From Rikenellaceae bacterium (GTDB taxonomy: Bacteria; Bacteroidota; Bacteroidia; Bacteroidales; Rikenellaceae), in assembly GCA_015059925.1 (NCBI GenBank), contig SUZL01000002.1, forward strand, positions 232,503-296,502: a DNA stretch of 64,000 nt, written 5' to 3'. A program made the position numbers and the translations under genes. Within the stretch, counting starts at the first letter, position 1. Each line of letters opens with the position of its first letter. Below, piece after piece: positions 23,425 to 32,294 of the stretch. Below the pieces are notes generated by a model. It did not search any database. It was not told the origin of the DNA and saw nothing but the letters and a program-made list of their open reading frames with translations.

Positions 23425-25110
23425 CTATTTATCCTGATAAAGGAATCGCTTAATCGAACGCTTCGGAGTCTTCTCAAACTCGCTCTCACGAATCTCAAAC
23501 AGAGCCACCTTCTCGTACGAAGCCACCATCGTATTGAGCATCTTGATATTCTCCTCCATCATCGTCTTCAGCGCCTCCTTGTCGATATTCTCCTGTGCCG
23601 CCTGATCGTAGTCGGGCACGATAAGCGCCTTCAGCACGCCCTTGCTCTCGATGATCAGCGACTCGAGTACCAAAGGCAGGTTGTTGAGCTTGTCCTCAAT
23701 CTCCTCGGGGTAGATATTCTGGCCCGTACCCGTCAGGATCATCGTCTTGCAACGGCCCTTGATGTAGATCGTGCCGTCGGGATCCATAATACCCATATCG
23801 CCCGTATGCAACCATCCGTCCTCGTCGAGAACAGCCTTCGTAGCCTCCTCGTTCTTGTAATATCCCATCATCACGTTCTCGCCGTGAACGAGAATCTCGC
23901 CTGCGATACGCTGGGGATCTTTCGAGTCGATCTTAACATCCATAAATCCGGGCAGATAACGTCCGCACGAACCCTGCTTGAACTCGCAGGGAGCCGTAAC
24001 GCTAATCAGCGGAGCGCACTCGGTCATACCGTAACCGATCGTCAGCGGGAAGTTAATCTTGCGCAGGAACGACTCCGTCTCCTGATTCATCGGAGCGCCA
24101 CCCACGATAAAGATCTGCGTCTCACCGCCGAACGACTCCAGAAGCTTCGAGCGGATGATGGCGTAGAGCGCCGTATTCACCAAAGGAATCTTCATCGCGA
24201 TGCTCATCGGGCCCTTCTCCAGCATAGGCATAATCATCTTGCGATACACCTTCTCCAGCACCAGCGGCACGCAGCAGATCATCGTAGGCTTCACCGTCTT
24301 CATCGCCTCCACCAAAATCGAGGGCGACGGCATACGGCCCAGCAGCGTGATATGACCACCCACCACCAACTGCGCCAAGAAGTCGAACGCAGCACCGTAG
24401 GCGTGAGCCAGAGGCAGGAACGACAAAACACGGCCGCGCTTAAAGAGGAACGGGCTACCCGTCTCGGGGTTGATAAAGCCACGTCCAAAGACCATATTTC
24501 CCGTCAGGTTGTTGAGCGAGATCATCACACCCTTCGACGAACCCGTCGTACCCGAGGTGTAGTTGAGCAGAATCATCTCCTCGTTGGGGATGGCGTTGAA
24601 CTTAATATCCTCCACCTTGAAACCGTTGGGATACTTCGCCTCGAAATCGGCCTCCCACGTCTTCAGGGCCTCGGTTGCAACATTACCCTCCTTCTCATAG
24701 ACCACATCAAAGTGCTTGAGCGAGAAGGCAGCCTCCAACAGAGGCATACGCTCCGTATCAAGGTTCTGCCAGTGAGCCTCACCCGCAAAGAGCAGGCGGC
24801 TCTCCGAGTGGGTTACGATGTTCTCAATATCGGCGGAATTGAAATCCTGAAGAATGGGGACAATAACCACACCATAGGTGATCGTTGCGATGTACGCCAC
24901 ACACCAGTTGATGTCGTTACGACCTACCAAGGCGATCTTGTCGCCGTGCTTGATGCCCAACTTATCGAAGAGCAAATGCAAGCGAGCCATCTGCTCGGCC
25001 ATCTCGAGGTAGGTGATGGTCTTCTTGCTGAAGTAATCGGTCAGCACCGGCAAGGAGTGATTTTCGCGGAAACTCTCCTCGTAGATTTTGATCAAATTCT
25101 CTTGTAGCAT
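23425..25110 (-). CDS. Long-chain acyl-CoA synthetase (AMP-forming)
   Basis: A 561-residue ANL-superfamily enzyme. The P-loop LLNYTSGTTGSSKGVMIS lies at about residues 180-197, the adenine motif GYGMTECAP at about 358-366, the LHTGDMG motif near 435 and the KTPKRSIKRF end carries the catalytic Lys region. It activates fatty acids to acyl-CoA via an acyl-AMP. It follows plsY by 18 bases, which suits a shared role in membrane lipid synthesis, although PlsY itself uses acyl-phosphate. Confidence 0.93.
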   Translation of the reverse strand: MLQENLIKIYEESFRENHSLPVLTDYFSKKTITYLEMAEQMARLHLLFDKLGIKHGDKIALVGRNDINWCVAYIATITYGVVIVPILQDFNSADIENIVTHSESRLLFAGEAHWQNLDTERMPLLEAAFSLKHFDVVYEKEGNVATEALKTWEADFEAKYPNGFKVEDIKFNAIPNEEMILLNYTSGTTGSSKGVMISLNNLTGNMVFGRGFINPETGSPFLFKRGRVLSFLPLAHAYGAAFDFLAQLVVGGHITLLGRMPSPSILVEAMKTVKPTMICCVPLVLEKVYRKMIMPMLEKGPMSIAMKIPLVNTALYAIIRSKLLESFGGETQIFIVGGAPMNQETESFLRKINFPLTIGYGMTECAPLISVTAPCEFKQGSCGRYLPGFMDVKIDSKDPQRIAGEILVHGENVMMGYYKNEEATKAVLDEDGWLHTGDMGIMDPDGTIYIKGRCKTMILTGTGQNIYPEEIEDKLNNLPLVLESLIIESKGVLKALIVPDYDQAAQENIDKEALKTMMEENIKMLNTMVASYEKVALFEIRESEFEKTPKRSIKRFLYQDK

Positions 25111-25128
25111 ATAGAATTTTTGTTTCGG

Positions 25129-25827
25129 TTATTTCTGCGGCGCATCCGGGGATTTGGGTTTACCCCAGATGTAAATCTTCGACTCCGTGCCCGCTTTCAA
25201 CCTCTCGATGTTCTTTCGGTGCGACCATATCAGCAGGCCCGCCACCGCAAAGGCGAAGAGGATGAAAGTGAACGAGATGTCGTTGTAGCGCGACCACTCG
25301 GTCGATGAGTAGATGATCACAAAGAGCGGGAAGCAACAACCTGCCGACATCGATGCGAGCGAGACGTAGTGCGAAATCATAAACACCAGCGCCCACACAC
25401 CAAAGCAGAGCAGGATGATCTGCGGATAAATACCCGTCACGGCACCCACCAGCGTAGCCACTCCCTTGCCACCCTTGAAGTTGGCAAAGATGGGGAAGAT
25501 GTGTCCCAACACGGCGGCGAACACTCCCAGAATCTTGAGGTTGATCAGCCACGCCGACGTAATGTCGGGATCGTAACGCATAATGCTGAAGAGCGACACA
25601 GCTGCAAACCCCTTGAAGAAGTCGAGCACAAAGACGGGTATCGCGGCACGCCGTCCCAGCACTCGGAGCATATTTGTCGTTCCGGCATTCTTGCTGCCGT
25701 GCTCTCGTATATCTACTCCGTAATATTTCTTTCCAATCCACACTGCGCTGGGTATTGAGCCCAAAAGGTAAGCAATCACAAGCATCGACACCACGCAGTA
25801 TATCGTAATCAGACTCCAGTTAATCAT
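25129..25827 (-). CDS. plsY: Glycerol-3-phosphate acyltransferase PlsY
   Basis: A 232-residue polytopic membrane protein with the PlsY signatures AYLLGSIPSAVWIGK, GSKNAGTTNMLRVLG and HIFPIFANFKGGKGVAT, the last being the phosphate-binding glycine-rich loop. It acylates glycerol-3-phosphate from acyl-phosphate to give lysophosphatidic acid. The ATG at 25827 is chosen because it places the first membrane helix at the N-terminus; the frame extends to 25860. The C-terminus is longer than in E. coli and ends in a basic tail. Confidence 0.92.
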   Translation of the reverse strand: MINWSLITIYCVVSMLVIAYLLGSIPSAVWIGKKYYGVDIREHGSKNAGTTNMLRVLGRRAAIPVFVLDFFKGFAAVSLFSIMRYDPDITSAWLINLKILGVFAAVLGHIFPIFANFKGGKGVATLVGAVTGIYPQIILLCFGVWALVFMISHYVSLASMSAGCCFPLFVIIYSSTEWSRYNDISFTFILFAFAVAGLLIWSHRKNIERLKAGTESKIYIWGKPKSPDAPQK

Positions 25828-26384
25828 CACAAAAAAATTTACACGCGAAAAGCCAAGCAAAAAGCGCTTCGTTTTTCGCTGATTTCAATCTAAGGTAATA
25901 CTATTTGCAGACAAATATACGCTAAATAATTGAGGAGTACAATACTTTCGCATAAAAAAAGGTACTCCACCTCACTCTCGCGACCTGAAATCGACTGCAA
26001 AAATCACCTATTTTTTGCTATATTCAAAATATATGTGGCAACTGTACGGCGAATGTTGTAAAAGCAATCGAATTGTTACGAAATTGCCTATTTTGTGGCG
26101 AAATTACCCTATCCGAAGTCTTATTTTGGCCAATTTTCACCGCCAAAACAAGCAGATCACACCCTAAAAACGCATCAAAATTGCAATCCAAAAACCCCGA
26201 CAATCGACCATTGCGAAAGCTACAATTCAACCAATTTGCCGCACCTTTTAGGACATCATTGGCGAGAAATCAATAATCCCCACCAGCCTCGCCCACAGCC
26301 GCTGCTTGCGCTCACGCATTGCCTTATAGGCAAGAAATCGCAAACGGATCGAGGGTAAACGAATGATTATTCTCGAAAAATTAC
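25828..26384. other. Gene-poor, AT-rich gap of about 550 bp
   Basis: No gene with recognisable features was found here. Short open frames on both strands (for example 26073-26276 and 26024-26230) have no start context or family resemblance. A GGAGTAC...GTACTCC inverted repeat lies at about 25934-25971. The base composition is more AT-rich than the flanking genes. It probably holds the plsY promoter on the minus strand and upstream sequence of yitT on the plus strand. Confidence 0.5.
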
Positions 26385-26392
26385 TACCTTTG
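26385..26392 (+). promoter_or_regulatory. Predicted -7 box of the yitT-miaB operon
   Basis: TACCTTTG, 21 bases before the ATG at 26414. It lies inside the longer open frame from 26363, which argues for the shorter start. Confidence 0.6.
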
Positions 26393-26413
26393 TCTCGAAA
26401 AAAGGCTCAAATT

Positions 26414-27412
26414 ATGACACTAAAACAGAGTATAAAACAGTCAATCACCGATTTGGTATGGTGGCGCGAGATGATCGCCATCGCCATCGGTTGTATTATG
26501 TGCGCCATCGGCTTCGTATTCTTCATCAACCCCTACAACATTGTTCCGGGCGGAGTCTATGGACTCGGCATCGTGCTGCACAACATATTCCCCGCAATTC
26601 AGGTCGGTACGTTCGGCTATATGTTCGACATCCCGCTGCTCACCATCGCTATCATTCTCTTTGGCAAGCAGTTCGGAGGCCGCACGCTCTTCGCCGCGTT
26701 CCTCACCCCGGGCTTTATGAACATCATCTCGTCGATGGCCTACCCCACCAAGGAGGCCCTTCAGGCACTCGACGCCACGCAGCTCGTCGGCGGCGCGATC
26801 GACCTGTCGAACCACCTTATGCTGGCCTGTATATTGGGCGGAACAATCATTGGCGCGGGCCTCGGACTGGTCGTGCGTAGCAACGCCACAACGGGCGGCA
26901 CGGACATCATCGCTATGATCCTAAACCGCTACCTCCACGTCCCCTTCTCACGCGGTGTGCTTATCGCCGACTCGTTTGTCGTGCTGGCAGGACTTATCGT
27001 CATCGGCTTCGGCGTAGGTACCGACACAGGGGCCGAGAACGGAGGCTGGTTGCTCTCGCTCTACTCACTGATATGTATCTTCGTCGCCTCGCGCGTTATC
27101 GACTACGCGATCGACGGTGCGTCGTACGACAAGTTGCTCTTCATCATCGGCAACACCCACTCGGAGCCCCTGCGCCAATACATCATCAACGATATGGAGC
27201 GCGGTGGCACATATATCAAGTCGTCAGGAATGTATAGCAACAACGAGAAGGAGATGATTTTCCTCGTCGTTAGCCGCCGCGAGGTTGCGCAGGTGCAGCG
27301 TAAGATCCGTGAGATCGACCCCACGCTGTTCCTCGTCGTTACCGATGCCTACGACACCTATGGCGAGGGCTTCAAGGCTCTGACGGACAAAGAACCAATC
27401 CTTAACGATTAA
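26414..27412 (+). CDS. YitT-family membrane protein
   Basis: A 332-residue protein with about five or six membrane helices (residues 20-215) and a C-terminal cytoplasmic DUF2179 domain (about 235-325). The family pattern is clear: FVFFINPYNIVPGGVYGLGI, then GLVVRSNATTGGTDIIAMIL, and the SREVAQVQRKIREIDPTLFLVV-like DUF2179 core. The family is widespread; transport is suspected but unproven. A longer start at 26363 is rejected because the promoter lies within it. miaB follows after four bases. Confidence 0.9.
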   Translation: MTLKQSIKQSITDLVWWREMIAIAIGCIMCAIGFVFFINPYNIVPGGVYGLGIVLHNIFPAIQVGTFGYMFDIPLLTIAIILFGKQFGGRTLFAAFLTPGFMNIISSMAYPTKEALQALDATQLVGGAIDLSNHLMLACILGGTIIGAGLGLVVRSNATTGGTDIIAMILNRYLHVPFSRGVLIADSFVVLAGLIVIGFGVGTDTGAENGGWLLSLYSLICIFVASRVIDYAIDGASYDKLLFIIGNTHSEPLRQYIINDMERGGTYIKSSGMYSNNEKEMIFLVVSRREVAQVQRKIREIDPTLFLVVTDAYDTYGEGFKALTDKEPILND

Positions 27413-27416
27413 TTCT

Positions 27417-28769
27417 ATGACTATGATAAATTCACTACGCCCCCTCACGGGCGATGGCCGCAAGCTCTTCATCGAGACCTACGGTTGCCAGATGAACGTC
27501 GGCGACAGCGAGATCGTTGTCTCGATTATGCAGCAGGAGGGCTACTTCTACACCACCGACATCAACGATGCCGACATCATCCTGATCAACACCTGCTCGA
27601 TCCGCGACAACGCCGAGCAGCGTATATGGGGTCGCCTGACGGAGATGCGTCGCCTGCGCAAGCGCAAGCCGTCATTGCTCATAGGCATCATCGGTTGTAT
27701 GGCCGAGCGACTGAAGGAGCGACTCACGGAGGGCGATCTGGCGGTAGATATCGTCGTAGGCCCCGACGCCTACCGCGACCTGCCGCGTCTGGTGCATCAG
27801 GCCGAGTCGGGCGTGAAGGGTGTCAATGTGCTTCTCTCGCAGGAGGAGACCTACGCCGAGATAGCTCCCGTACGTCTGGACGAGAATGGCGTCAGCGCCT
27901 ACATCGCCATTATGCGCGGCTGCAACAACTTCTGCTCATACTGCGTCGTACCCTACACCCGCGGACGCGAGCGTAGCCGCGATGCCGCCACGATTGTTGC
28001 CGAGGCACGTTCGCTCTTCGAGAATGGCTACCGCGAGGTTACGCTGCTGGGTCAGAACGTAAATTCATACCGCACGGGCGAAGTCGATTTCCCCGCGCTG
28101 CTTAAGGCTGTTGCCGAGATCTCGCCGCTGCTGCGTGTGCGCTTCGCCACGTCGCACCCCAAGGATATGAGCGACCGCCTGCTGGAGGTTATGGCCTCGA
28201 TGCCCAACATCTGTCGTGCCATCCACCTGCCCGCCCAGTCGGGCTCGACGGTGATGCTCGAGCGTATGAACCGCAAATATACCCGCGAGTGGTACCTCGA
28301 CCGCGTTGCCGCCATCCGCCGCTATATGCCCGACTGCGCCATCACCACCGACCTTATCGCCGGTTTCACGGGCGAGACGGAGGAGGATCACCACCAGACG
28401 CTCTCGCTGATGGAGGAGGTCGGCTACGAGTTTGCCTTTATGTTTAAGTACTCGGAGCGCCCGGGCACCTTCGCACAGCGCAACTTGGGCGACGATATTC
28501 CCGACGACGTCAAGACCGCGCGCCTGACCGAGATCATCAACCTCCAAAACCGCCTCTCGGCCGAGAGCAATCGCCGCGACGTAGGCAAGGAGTTCGAGGT
28601 TCTGGTCGAGGGCACATCCAAGCGCCGCGAGGATCAGCTCTTTGGTCGCACATCTCAAAATAAGGTCGTGGTATTCGACCGTGGCGACCACAAGGTCGGC
28701 GACTACGTTCGTTGCCGCATTACCGGCTGCTCGTCGGCTACGCTCTTCGGCGAGGAGATCAAGGCGTAA
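27417..28769 (+). CDS. miaB: tRNA-2-methylthio-N6-dimethylallyladenosine synthase MiaB
   Basis: A 450-residue methylthiotransferase. The N-terminal UPF0004 domain starts FIETYGCQMNVGDSE with further cysteines in INTCSIRD and GCMAERL for the auxiliary cluster. The radical SAM motif is CNNFCSYCVVPYTRGRE (Cys-x3-Cys-x2-Cys), and a C-terminal TRAM domain ends the protein (about 385-448, with GRTSQNKVVVF). It adds a methylthio group to i6A37 of tRNAs. It forms an operon with the YitT gene. Confidence 0.97.
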   Translation: MTMINSLRPLTGDGRKLFIETYGCQMNVGDSEIVVSIMQQEGYFYTTDINDADIILINTCSIRDNAEQRIWGRLTEMRRLRKRKPSLLIGIIGCMAERLKERLTEGDLAVDIVVGPDAYRDLPRLVHQAESGVKGVNVLLSQEETYAEIAPVRLDENGVSAYIAIMRGCNNFCSYCVVPYTRGRERSRDAATIVAEARSLFENGYREVTLLGQNVNSYRTGEVDFPALLKAVAEISPLLRVRFATSHPKDMSDRLLEVMASMPNICRAIHLPAQSGSTVMLERMNRKYTREWYLDRVAAIRRYMPDCAITTDLIAGFTGETEEDHHQTLSLMEEVGYEFAFMFKYSERPGTFAQRNLGDDIPDDVKTARLTEIINLQNRLSAESNRRDVGKEFEVLVEGTSKRREDQLFGRTSQNKVVVFDRGDHKVGDYVRCRITGCSSATLFGEEIKA

Positions 28770-28773
28770 ATAG

Positions 28774-29493
28774 ATGTTAATATTGATTGTCATATCTTTT
28801 GTAGGCATTATCACCTGTCTGCTTATTTTTATAACATATAAAAGATATAAAAATAGGCAGATGATAGAGTCTGTCACTTCACTTGAACGAGGCACTCAAT
28901 CTGAACATAAACTTATATTACAATTATTAAAATTTGGGATATCCCCTAAAGCGATATTCCACGACTTATATTTTCCCGCAGGAAATGGGAAATACTCTCA
29001 ATCAGACATTGTAGTCGCTACAAAAGTAGGGATTATAGTCTTTGAAGTAAAAGATTATAGCGGATGGATTTTTGGTAATGGTAATTATAGATATTGGACT
29101 CAGGTATTATCAAAGGGTAAATATAAATATAAGTTTTATAATCCTATTAAGCAAAATCAAAAACACATTGAAGTTATTAAGAGACAATTAACACAATTAA
29201 ATAATATTCCATTCTATTCGGTTATTGTTTTTTATGGAAATTGTAAATTAAAACAGATTCAAGACATCCCAAATAATGTTTTTTTAATATATAATTCAGA
29301 CATCACACTAACTCTGAAAAGTATATTATCTAATATTCCCGCTCCATATACTAACAAATATGATATCGTAACCACCTTAAAACAAGGTGTAAAAAATGGG
29401 CAAAATTTAGATATAGTTATTTCTCATATAAGTTCAGTTGCAAATTATTCTTTTGATACAGATATTTATAATTGGCTCAACAATTCGTTATAA
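28774..29493 (+). CDS. NERD-domain membrane protein, AT-rich
   Basis: A 239-residue protein with one N-terminal membrane helix (residues 2-24) and a NERD (nuclease-related) domain at about 40-160. The domain shows GTQSEHKLILQLL, a FPAGNGKYSQSDIVVATKVG stretch and IIVFEVKDYSGWIFG, which carries the Asp and Glu-x-Lys of the PD-(D/E)xK fold. Base composition is sharply different from its neighbours (about 30-35% GC by eye, with Lys/Asn/Ile-rich codons such as AAA and ATA), so recent acquisition is likely. It starts four bases after miaB and ends before its own terminator. Function of NERD proteins is not settled; DNA processing or defence is possible. Confidence 0.85.
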   Translation: MLILIVISFVGIITCLLIFITYKRYKNRQMIESVTSLERGTQSEHKLILQLLKFGISPKAIFHDLYFPAGNGKYSQSDIVVATKVGIIVFEVKDYSGWIFGNGNYRYWTQVLSKGKYKYKFYNPIKQNQKHIEVIKRQLTQLNNIPFYSVIVFYGNCKLKQIQDIPNNVFLIYNSDITLTLKSILSNIPAPYTNKYDIVTTLKQGVKNGQNLDIVISHISSVANYSFDTDIYNWLNNSL

Positions 29494-29530
29494 AACTAGA
29501 ATACCTTTGTATCAAATTCTATATTTTTAT

Positions 29531-29562
29531 CGGAGATCACACGCATCTCCGATATTTTTTTA
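29531..29562 (+). terminator. Terminator after the NERD gene
   Basis: CGGAGAT-CACACGC-ATCTCCG hairpin (29531-29551) followed by a T-rich run. Confidence 0.8.
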
Positions 29563-29564
29563 TA

Positions 29565-29572
29565 TACCTTTG
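29565..29572 (+). promoter_or_regulatory. Predicted -7 box of the TonB receptor gene
   Basis: TACCTTTG, 43 bases before the ATG at 29616, directly after the NERD gene terminator. Confidence 0.6.
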
Positions 29573-29615
29573 CGATTGGTACTATCATTGTATAACGTTG
29601 CAAAAAATTCCGACA

Positions 29616-31493
29616 ATGCAAAGAATCTTGACTTTTACAATTATCCTCACTTCGCTGCTGCAAACAACCTTTGCCCAGCAGCAAGACACCCTGCAAACGC
29701 CCCACCGCACGCTCCCCATCGATGAGGTGGAGATTCGTGCCGACCGCATCCGAGGCGATCGACGTGTAACACCTCTCACCGTCTCGATCATCGACCGCCA
29801 AGCGATTGACTACCAGAGTCGTCCATCGCTGCTTCCGACGCTCACGGAGCAAGTCCCCGGACTCTTTATCACCTCGCGTGGAGTAATGGGCTACGGCGTT
29901 AGTACGGGCTCATCGGGCGGAATCTCCATCCGTGGCATAGGCGGCTCGCCCACAACGGGCGTGATGGTACTCATCGACGGCCACCCCCAATATATGGGCC
30001 TTATGGGCCACCCCATTGCCGACGTTCTGCAGTCATCTATTGCCGAGCGTGTTGAAGTCGTGCGCGGCCCCGCCTCGACGCTCTACGGCTCGAATGCTAT
30101 GGGCGGCGTTGTGAATATCATCACCCGCAAGATGGAGCACGACGGATCGGAGAACGACATCCGCGTCGGCTACGGCTCCTACAACACCTTCGAGAGCGAA
30201 CTCTCCAGCCGCCACCGCAAGGGGCGCTTCTCGGCCACCGTCACGGGCAACTACAATCGCTCCGACGGCCACCGCCACAATATGGACTTCGAGCAGTATG
30301 GCGGCTCAGCCCGACTCGGAGTAAAGATCGCCGAGGCTTGGGAGCTCTCCGCCCACGGCAACATCACCCACTTCAACGCCTCCAATCCCGGCACTCTGTC
30401 TGCCCCCATTATCGACAACGACTCACGCATCACTCGCGTAGCAAGCTCCGTAGCGCTTAACTACGACTTCGACATCGCCTCGGGCGCGCTGAGCCTATTC
30501 TATAATTGGGGCGAGCACAACATCAACGACGGCTACTCCGAGGGCGGCTCGCCACTCGACTACCGCTTCCGCTCGACGGACAATATGGCAGGCGTGGCGT
30601 GGTATCAGAGTGCGCACCTGTTCAACGGCAACACCACGACCGTAGGCCTTGATTATCAACTCTATGGCGGTCGTGCCGCAAACCGTTTTATCGACCAGAG
30701 TCCCGACAAGGAGATTGCCAACGAGCGTATGCACAACATTGCCGCCTACATCGATTTCCGCCAGAGTCTCACGCGCTGGCTCACGCTCGACGCAGGCCTG
30801 CGCCTTGACCAGAATACCGACATCGGCCACGAGTGGGTGCCTAAAGGCGGACTGTCGGTCCAGCTGCCCCGCAACGCCCAGCTCAAAGCCGTCGTAGCCA
30901 AGGGGTTCCGCTTCCCCACCATCCGCGAGATGTATATGTTCCCGCCGCAGAACGCCGCCCTGAAGCCCGAGAAGCTCTGGAGCTACGAACTATCGTTCGA
31001 GCAGCGCGTGCGCAGCGTAACCTACGGCGCCAACATCTTCCTCATCGATGGCGAGAATATGATCCGCACTCTACCCATCGATGGCCGCCCCAAGAATGTC
31101 AATACGGGCCGCATCGAGAATTTCGGCATCGAGGCCAACCTCTCGTGGCTGCTCTCGCCGCACCTCTCGATTGCGTCAAATTACAGTTTTCTTCGGATGA
31201 AATACCCCGTCGTTGCAGCCCCCAAGCATAAGTTCCACGCCTCGATCAATTACACCCGAAGCCGCTGGAGCATAAGCACTTCTCTGCAAGCCATCGGCGG
31301 CCTTTTCACGCAGACAGATCCCCGCACGAGTACCGATTTCGTGCTCTGGAACTGCAATCTTCAGTACCGCCCCACCAATCGACTCACACTTTACGCGCGC
31401 GGCGAGAATCTGCTCGGCAGGGAGTACGAGATCAACGCCGGCTACCCTATGCCGGGTGCCACGTTCTTCGCCGGCGTGAAGCTCACGCTGTAA
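29616..31493 (+). CDS. TonB-dependent outer-membrane receptor
   Basis: A 625-residue receptor from the ATG at 29616, which begins the signal peptide MQRILTFTIILTSLLQTTFAQ. The frame is open to 29472, but that start would bury the signal. The plug domain (about 35-150) shows ISIRGIGGSPTTGVMVLIDG and VEVVRGPASTLYGSNAMGGV, and the 22-strand barrel follows with C-terminal FFAGVKLTL. It has the size of BtuB/FepA-type metal-chelate or cofactor receptors, not of SusC. No riboswitch is seen in its short leader. The FmdE-family gene follows after 29 bases, suggesting joint use of one metal or cofactor ligand. Confidence 0.93.
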   Translation: MQRILTFTIILTSLLQTTFAQQQDTLQTPHRTLPIDEVEIRADRIRGDRRVTPLTVSIIDRQAIDYQSRPSLLPTLTEQVPGLFITSRGVMGYGVSTGSSGGISIRGIGGSPTTGVMVLIDGHPQYMGLMGHPIADVLQSSIAERVEVVRGPASTLYGSNAMGGVVNIITRKMEHDGSENDIRVGYGSYNTFESELSSRHRKGRFSATVTGNYNRSDGHRHNMDFEQYGGSARLGVKIAEAWELSAHGNITHFNASNPGTLSAPIIDNDSRITRVASSVALNYDFDIASGALSLFYNWGEHNINDGYSEGGSPLDYRFRSTDNMAGVAWYQSAHLFNGNTTTVGLDYQLYGGRAANRFIDQSPDKEIANERMHNIAAYIDFRQSLTRWLTLDAGLRLDQNTDIGHEWVPKGGLSVQLPRNAQLKAVVAKGFRFPTIREMYMFPPQNAALKPEKLWSYELSFEQRVRSVTYGANIFLIDGENMIRTLPIDGRPKNVNTGRIENFGIEANLSWLLSPHLSIASNYSFLRMKYPVVAAPKHKFHASINYTRSRWSISTSLQAIGGLFTQTDPRTSTDFVLWNCNLQYRPTNRLTLYARGENLLGREYEINAGYPMPGATFFAGVKLTL

Positions 31494-31522
31494 GCCGCAA
31501 CTCACTCTTCAACTATTACAAT

Positions 31523-32125
31523 ATGATTCACAACGATGTTTTCGACACTTTTCCCCTCTCGGCCGACCTCTACGCGGCCGATGTCGCCGCCATCTGCGAG
31601 CGCACCATCGCGCGTTACGGCAGCGACGAGTGGCGCAAGGTAACTCTCACGAATGCACTACACGGCCACTTGGGAATCTACTCCACGTTAGGCGCAAAGA
31701 TGGGCCTTAGGGCTTGCGAGGAGATGGCGCGCGATGAGATGGAGATCATCTCGCTCGCGGGCAGCCGCCCTCCGATGAGCTGTATGAACGACGGCCTTCA
31801 GGTGGCCACAGGCTCTACGCTCGGCCACGGCCTGATAACCGCCACCCTGAGCCACAATCCCCGCCCCGTGGCGCTCTTTCACACCTCGGAGCGATCGTTT
31901 CTGTTGGCTCTGAAATCCACCCACCTACGACGAATCCAGCACGACATTGCCGAGTGCATCCTCCGCAACGGTCCCGACAGCGAAGGCTATTGGGCCGATG
32001 TGCGATCGCTTGCCATCGGCTATTGGGAGCATATGGATCGCCACGAGATCTTCGACCTTGTGCCGCTGCCCATCGGCTCACGCTCCGTTTCGGCCAAAAG
32101 TTCAGCCGCGCGGGCCAATGTATAA
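31523..32125 (+). CDS. FmdE-family protein
   Basis: A 200-residue protein of the formylmethanofuran dehydrogenase subunit E (FmdE) family. The signature HGHLGIYSTLGAKMGLRACE is at about residues 48-67 and SCMNDGLQVATGSTLGHG at about 92-109, with His and Cys residues suited to metal binding. No signal peptide is present, so it is cytoplasmic. There is no formylmethanofuran pathway here, so the name is only a family label; stand-alone members are thought to bind metals or tetrapyrrole-like ligands. Position after a TonB receptor supports a role in handling an imported metal or cofactor, which is an inference. Confidence 0.8.
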   Translation: MIHNDVFDTFPLSADLYAADVAAICERTIARYGSDEWRKVTLTNALHGHLGIYSTLGAKMGLRACEEMARDEMEIISLAGSRPPMSCMNDGLQVATGSTLGHGLITATLSHNPRPVALFHTSERSFLLALKSTHLRRIQHDIAECILRNGPDSEGYWADVRSLAIGYWEHMDRHEIFDLVPLPIGSRSVSAKSSAARANV

Positions 32126-32220
32126 CCCCCAACGAGGCTGGCACGCACTTTGCAAATTAAACTATCAACTGCGGCACTTAAGCAATGCCGTAGCGAGGTT
32201 TCTTCATTTATTTAAGTTTG

Positions 32221-32290
32221 GGTTAGTAGTTTAAGGAGCTTCTGATGCTCCGAAGGTAGGCGGCAATCGTGAGATTCCCGCCTATTTTTT
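32221..32290 (+). ncRNA. Candidate small RNA ending in a strong terminator
   Basis: A -7 box TAAGTTTG lies at 32213-32220. Downstream come a GGAGC...GCTCC hairpin (32235-32251) and a second hairpin AGGCGG-C-AATC-GTGA-GATT-C-CCGCCT (32258-32283) followed by ATTTTTT. This could be a roughly 65-nt RNA with its own promoter. The second hairpin may instead only end the TonB/FmdE transcript. Confidence 0.35.
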
Positions 32291-32294
32291 GTAA

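Noticed and set aside
26024..26276. Small open frames on both strands in the gap before yitT
   Set aside because: They overlap each other on opposite strands, lack promoter or start context and resemble nothing known to me.
29472..29615. Extended N-terminus of the TonB receptor
   Set aside because: The extension runs through the NERD gene terminator and the receptor's own promoter; the signal peptide begins at 29616.
29573..29615. Cobalamin riboswitch upstream of the BtuB-sized receptor
   Set aside because: The leader is only about 40 nt, too short for any cobalamin riboswitch, and contains no B12-box-like sequence.
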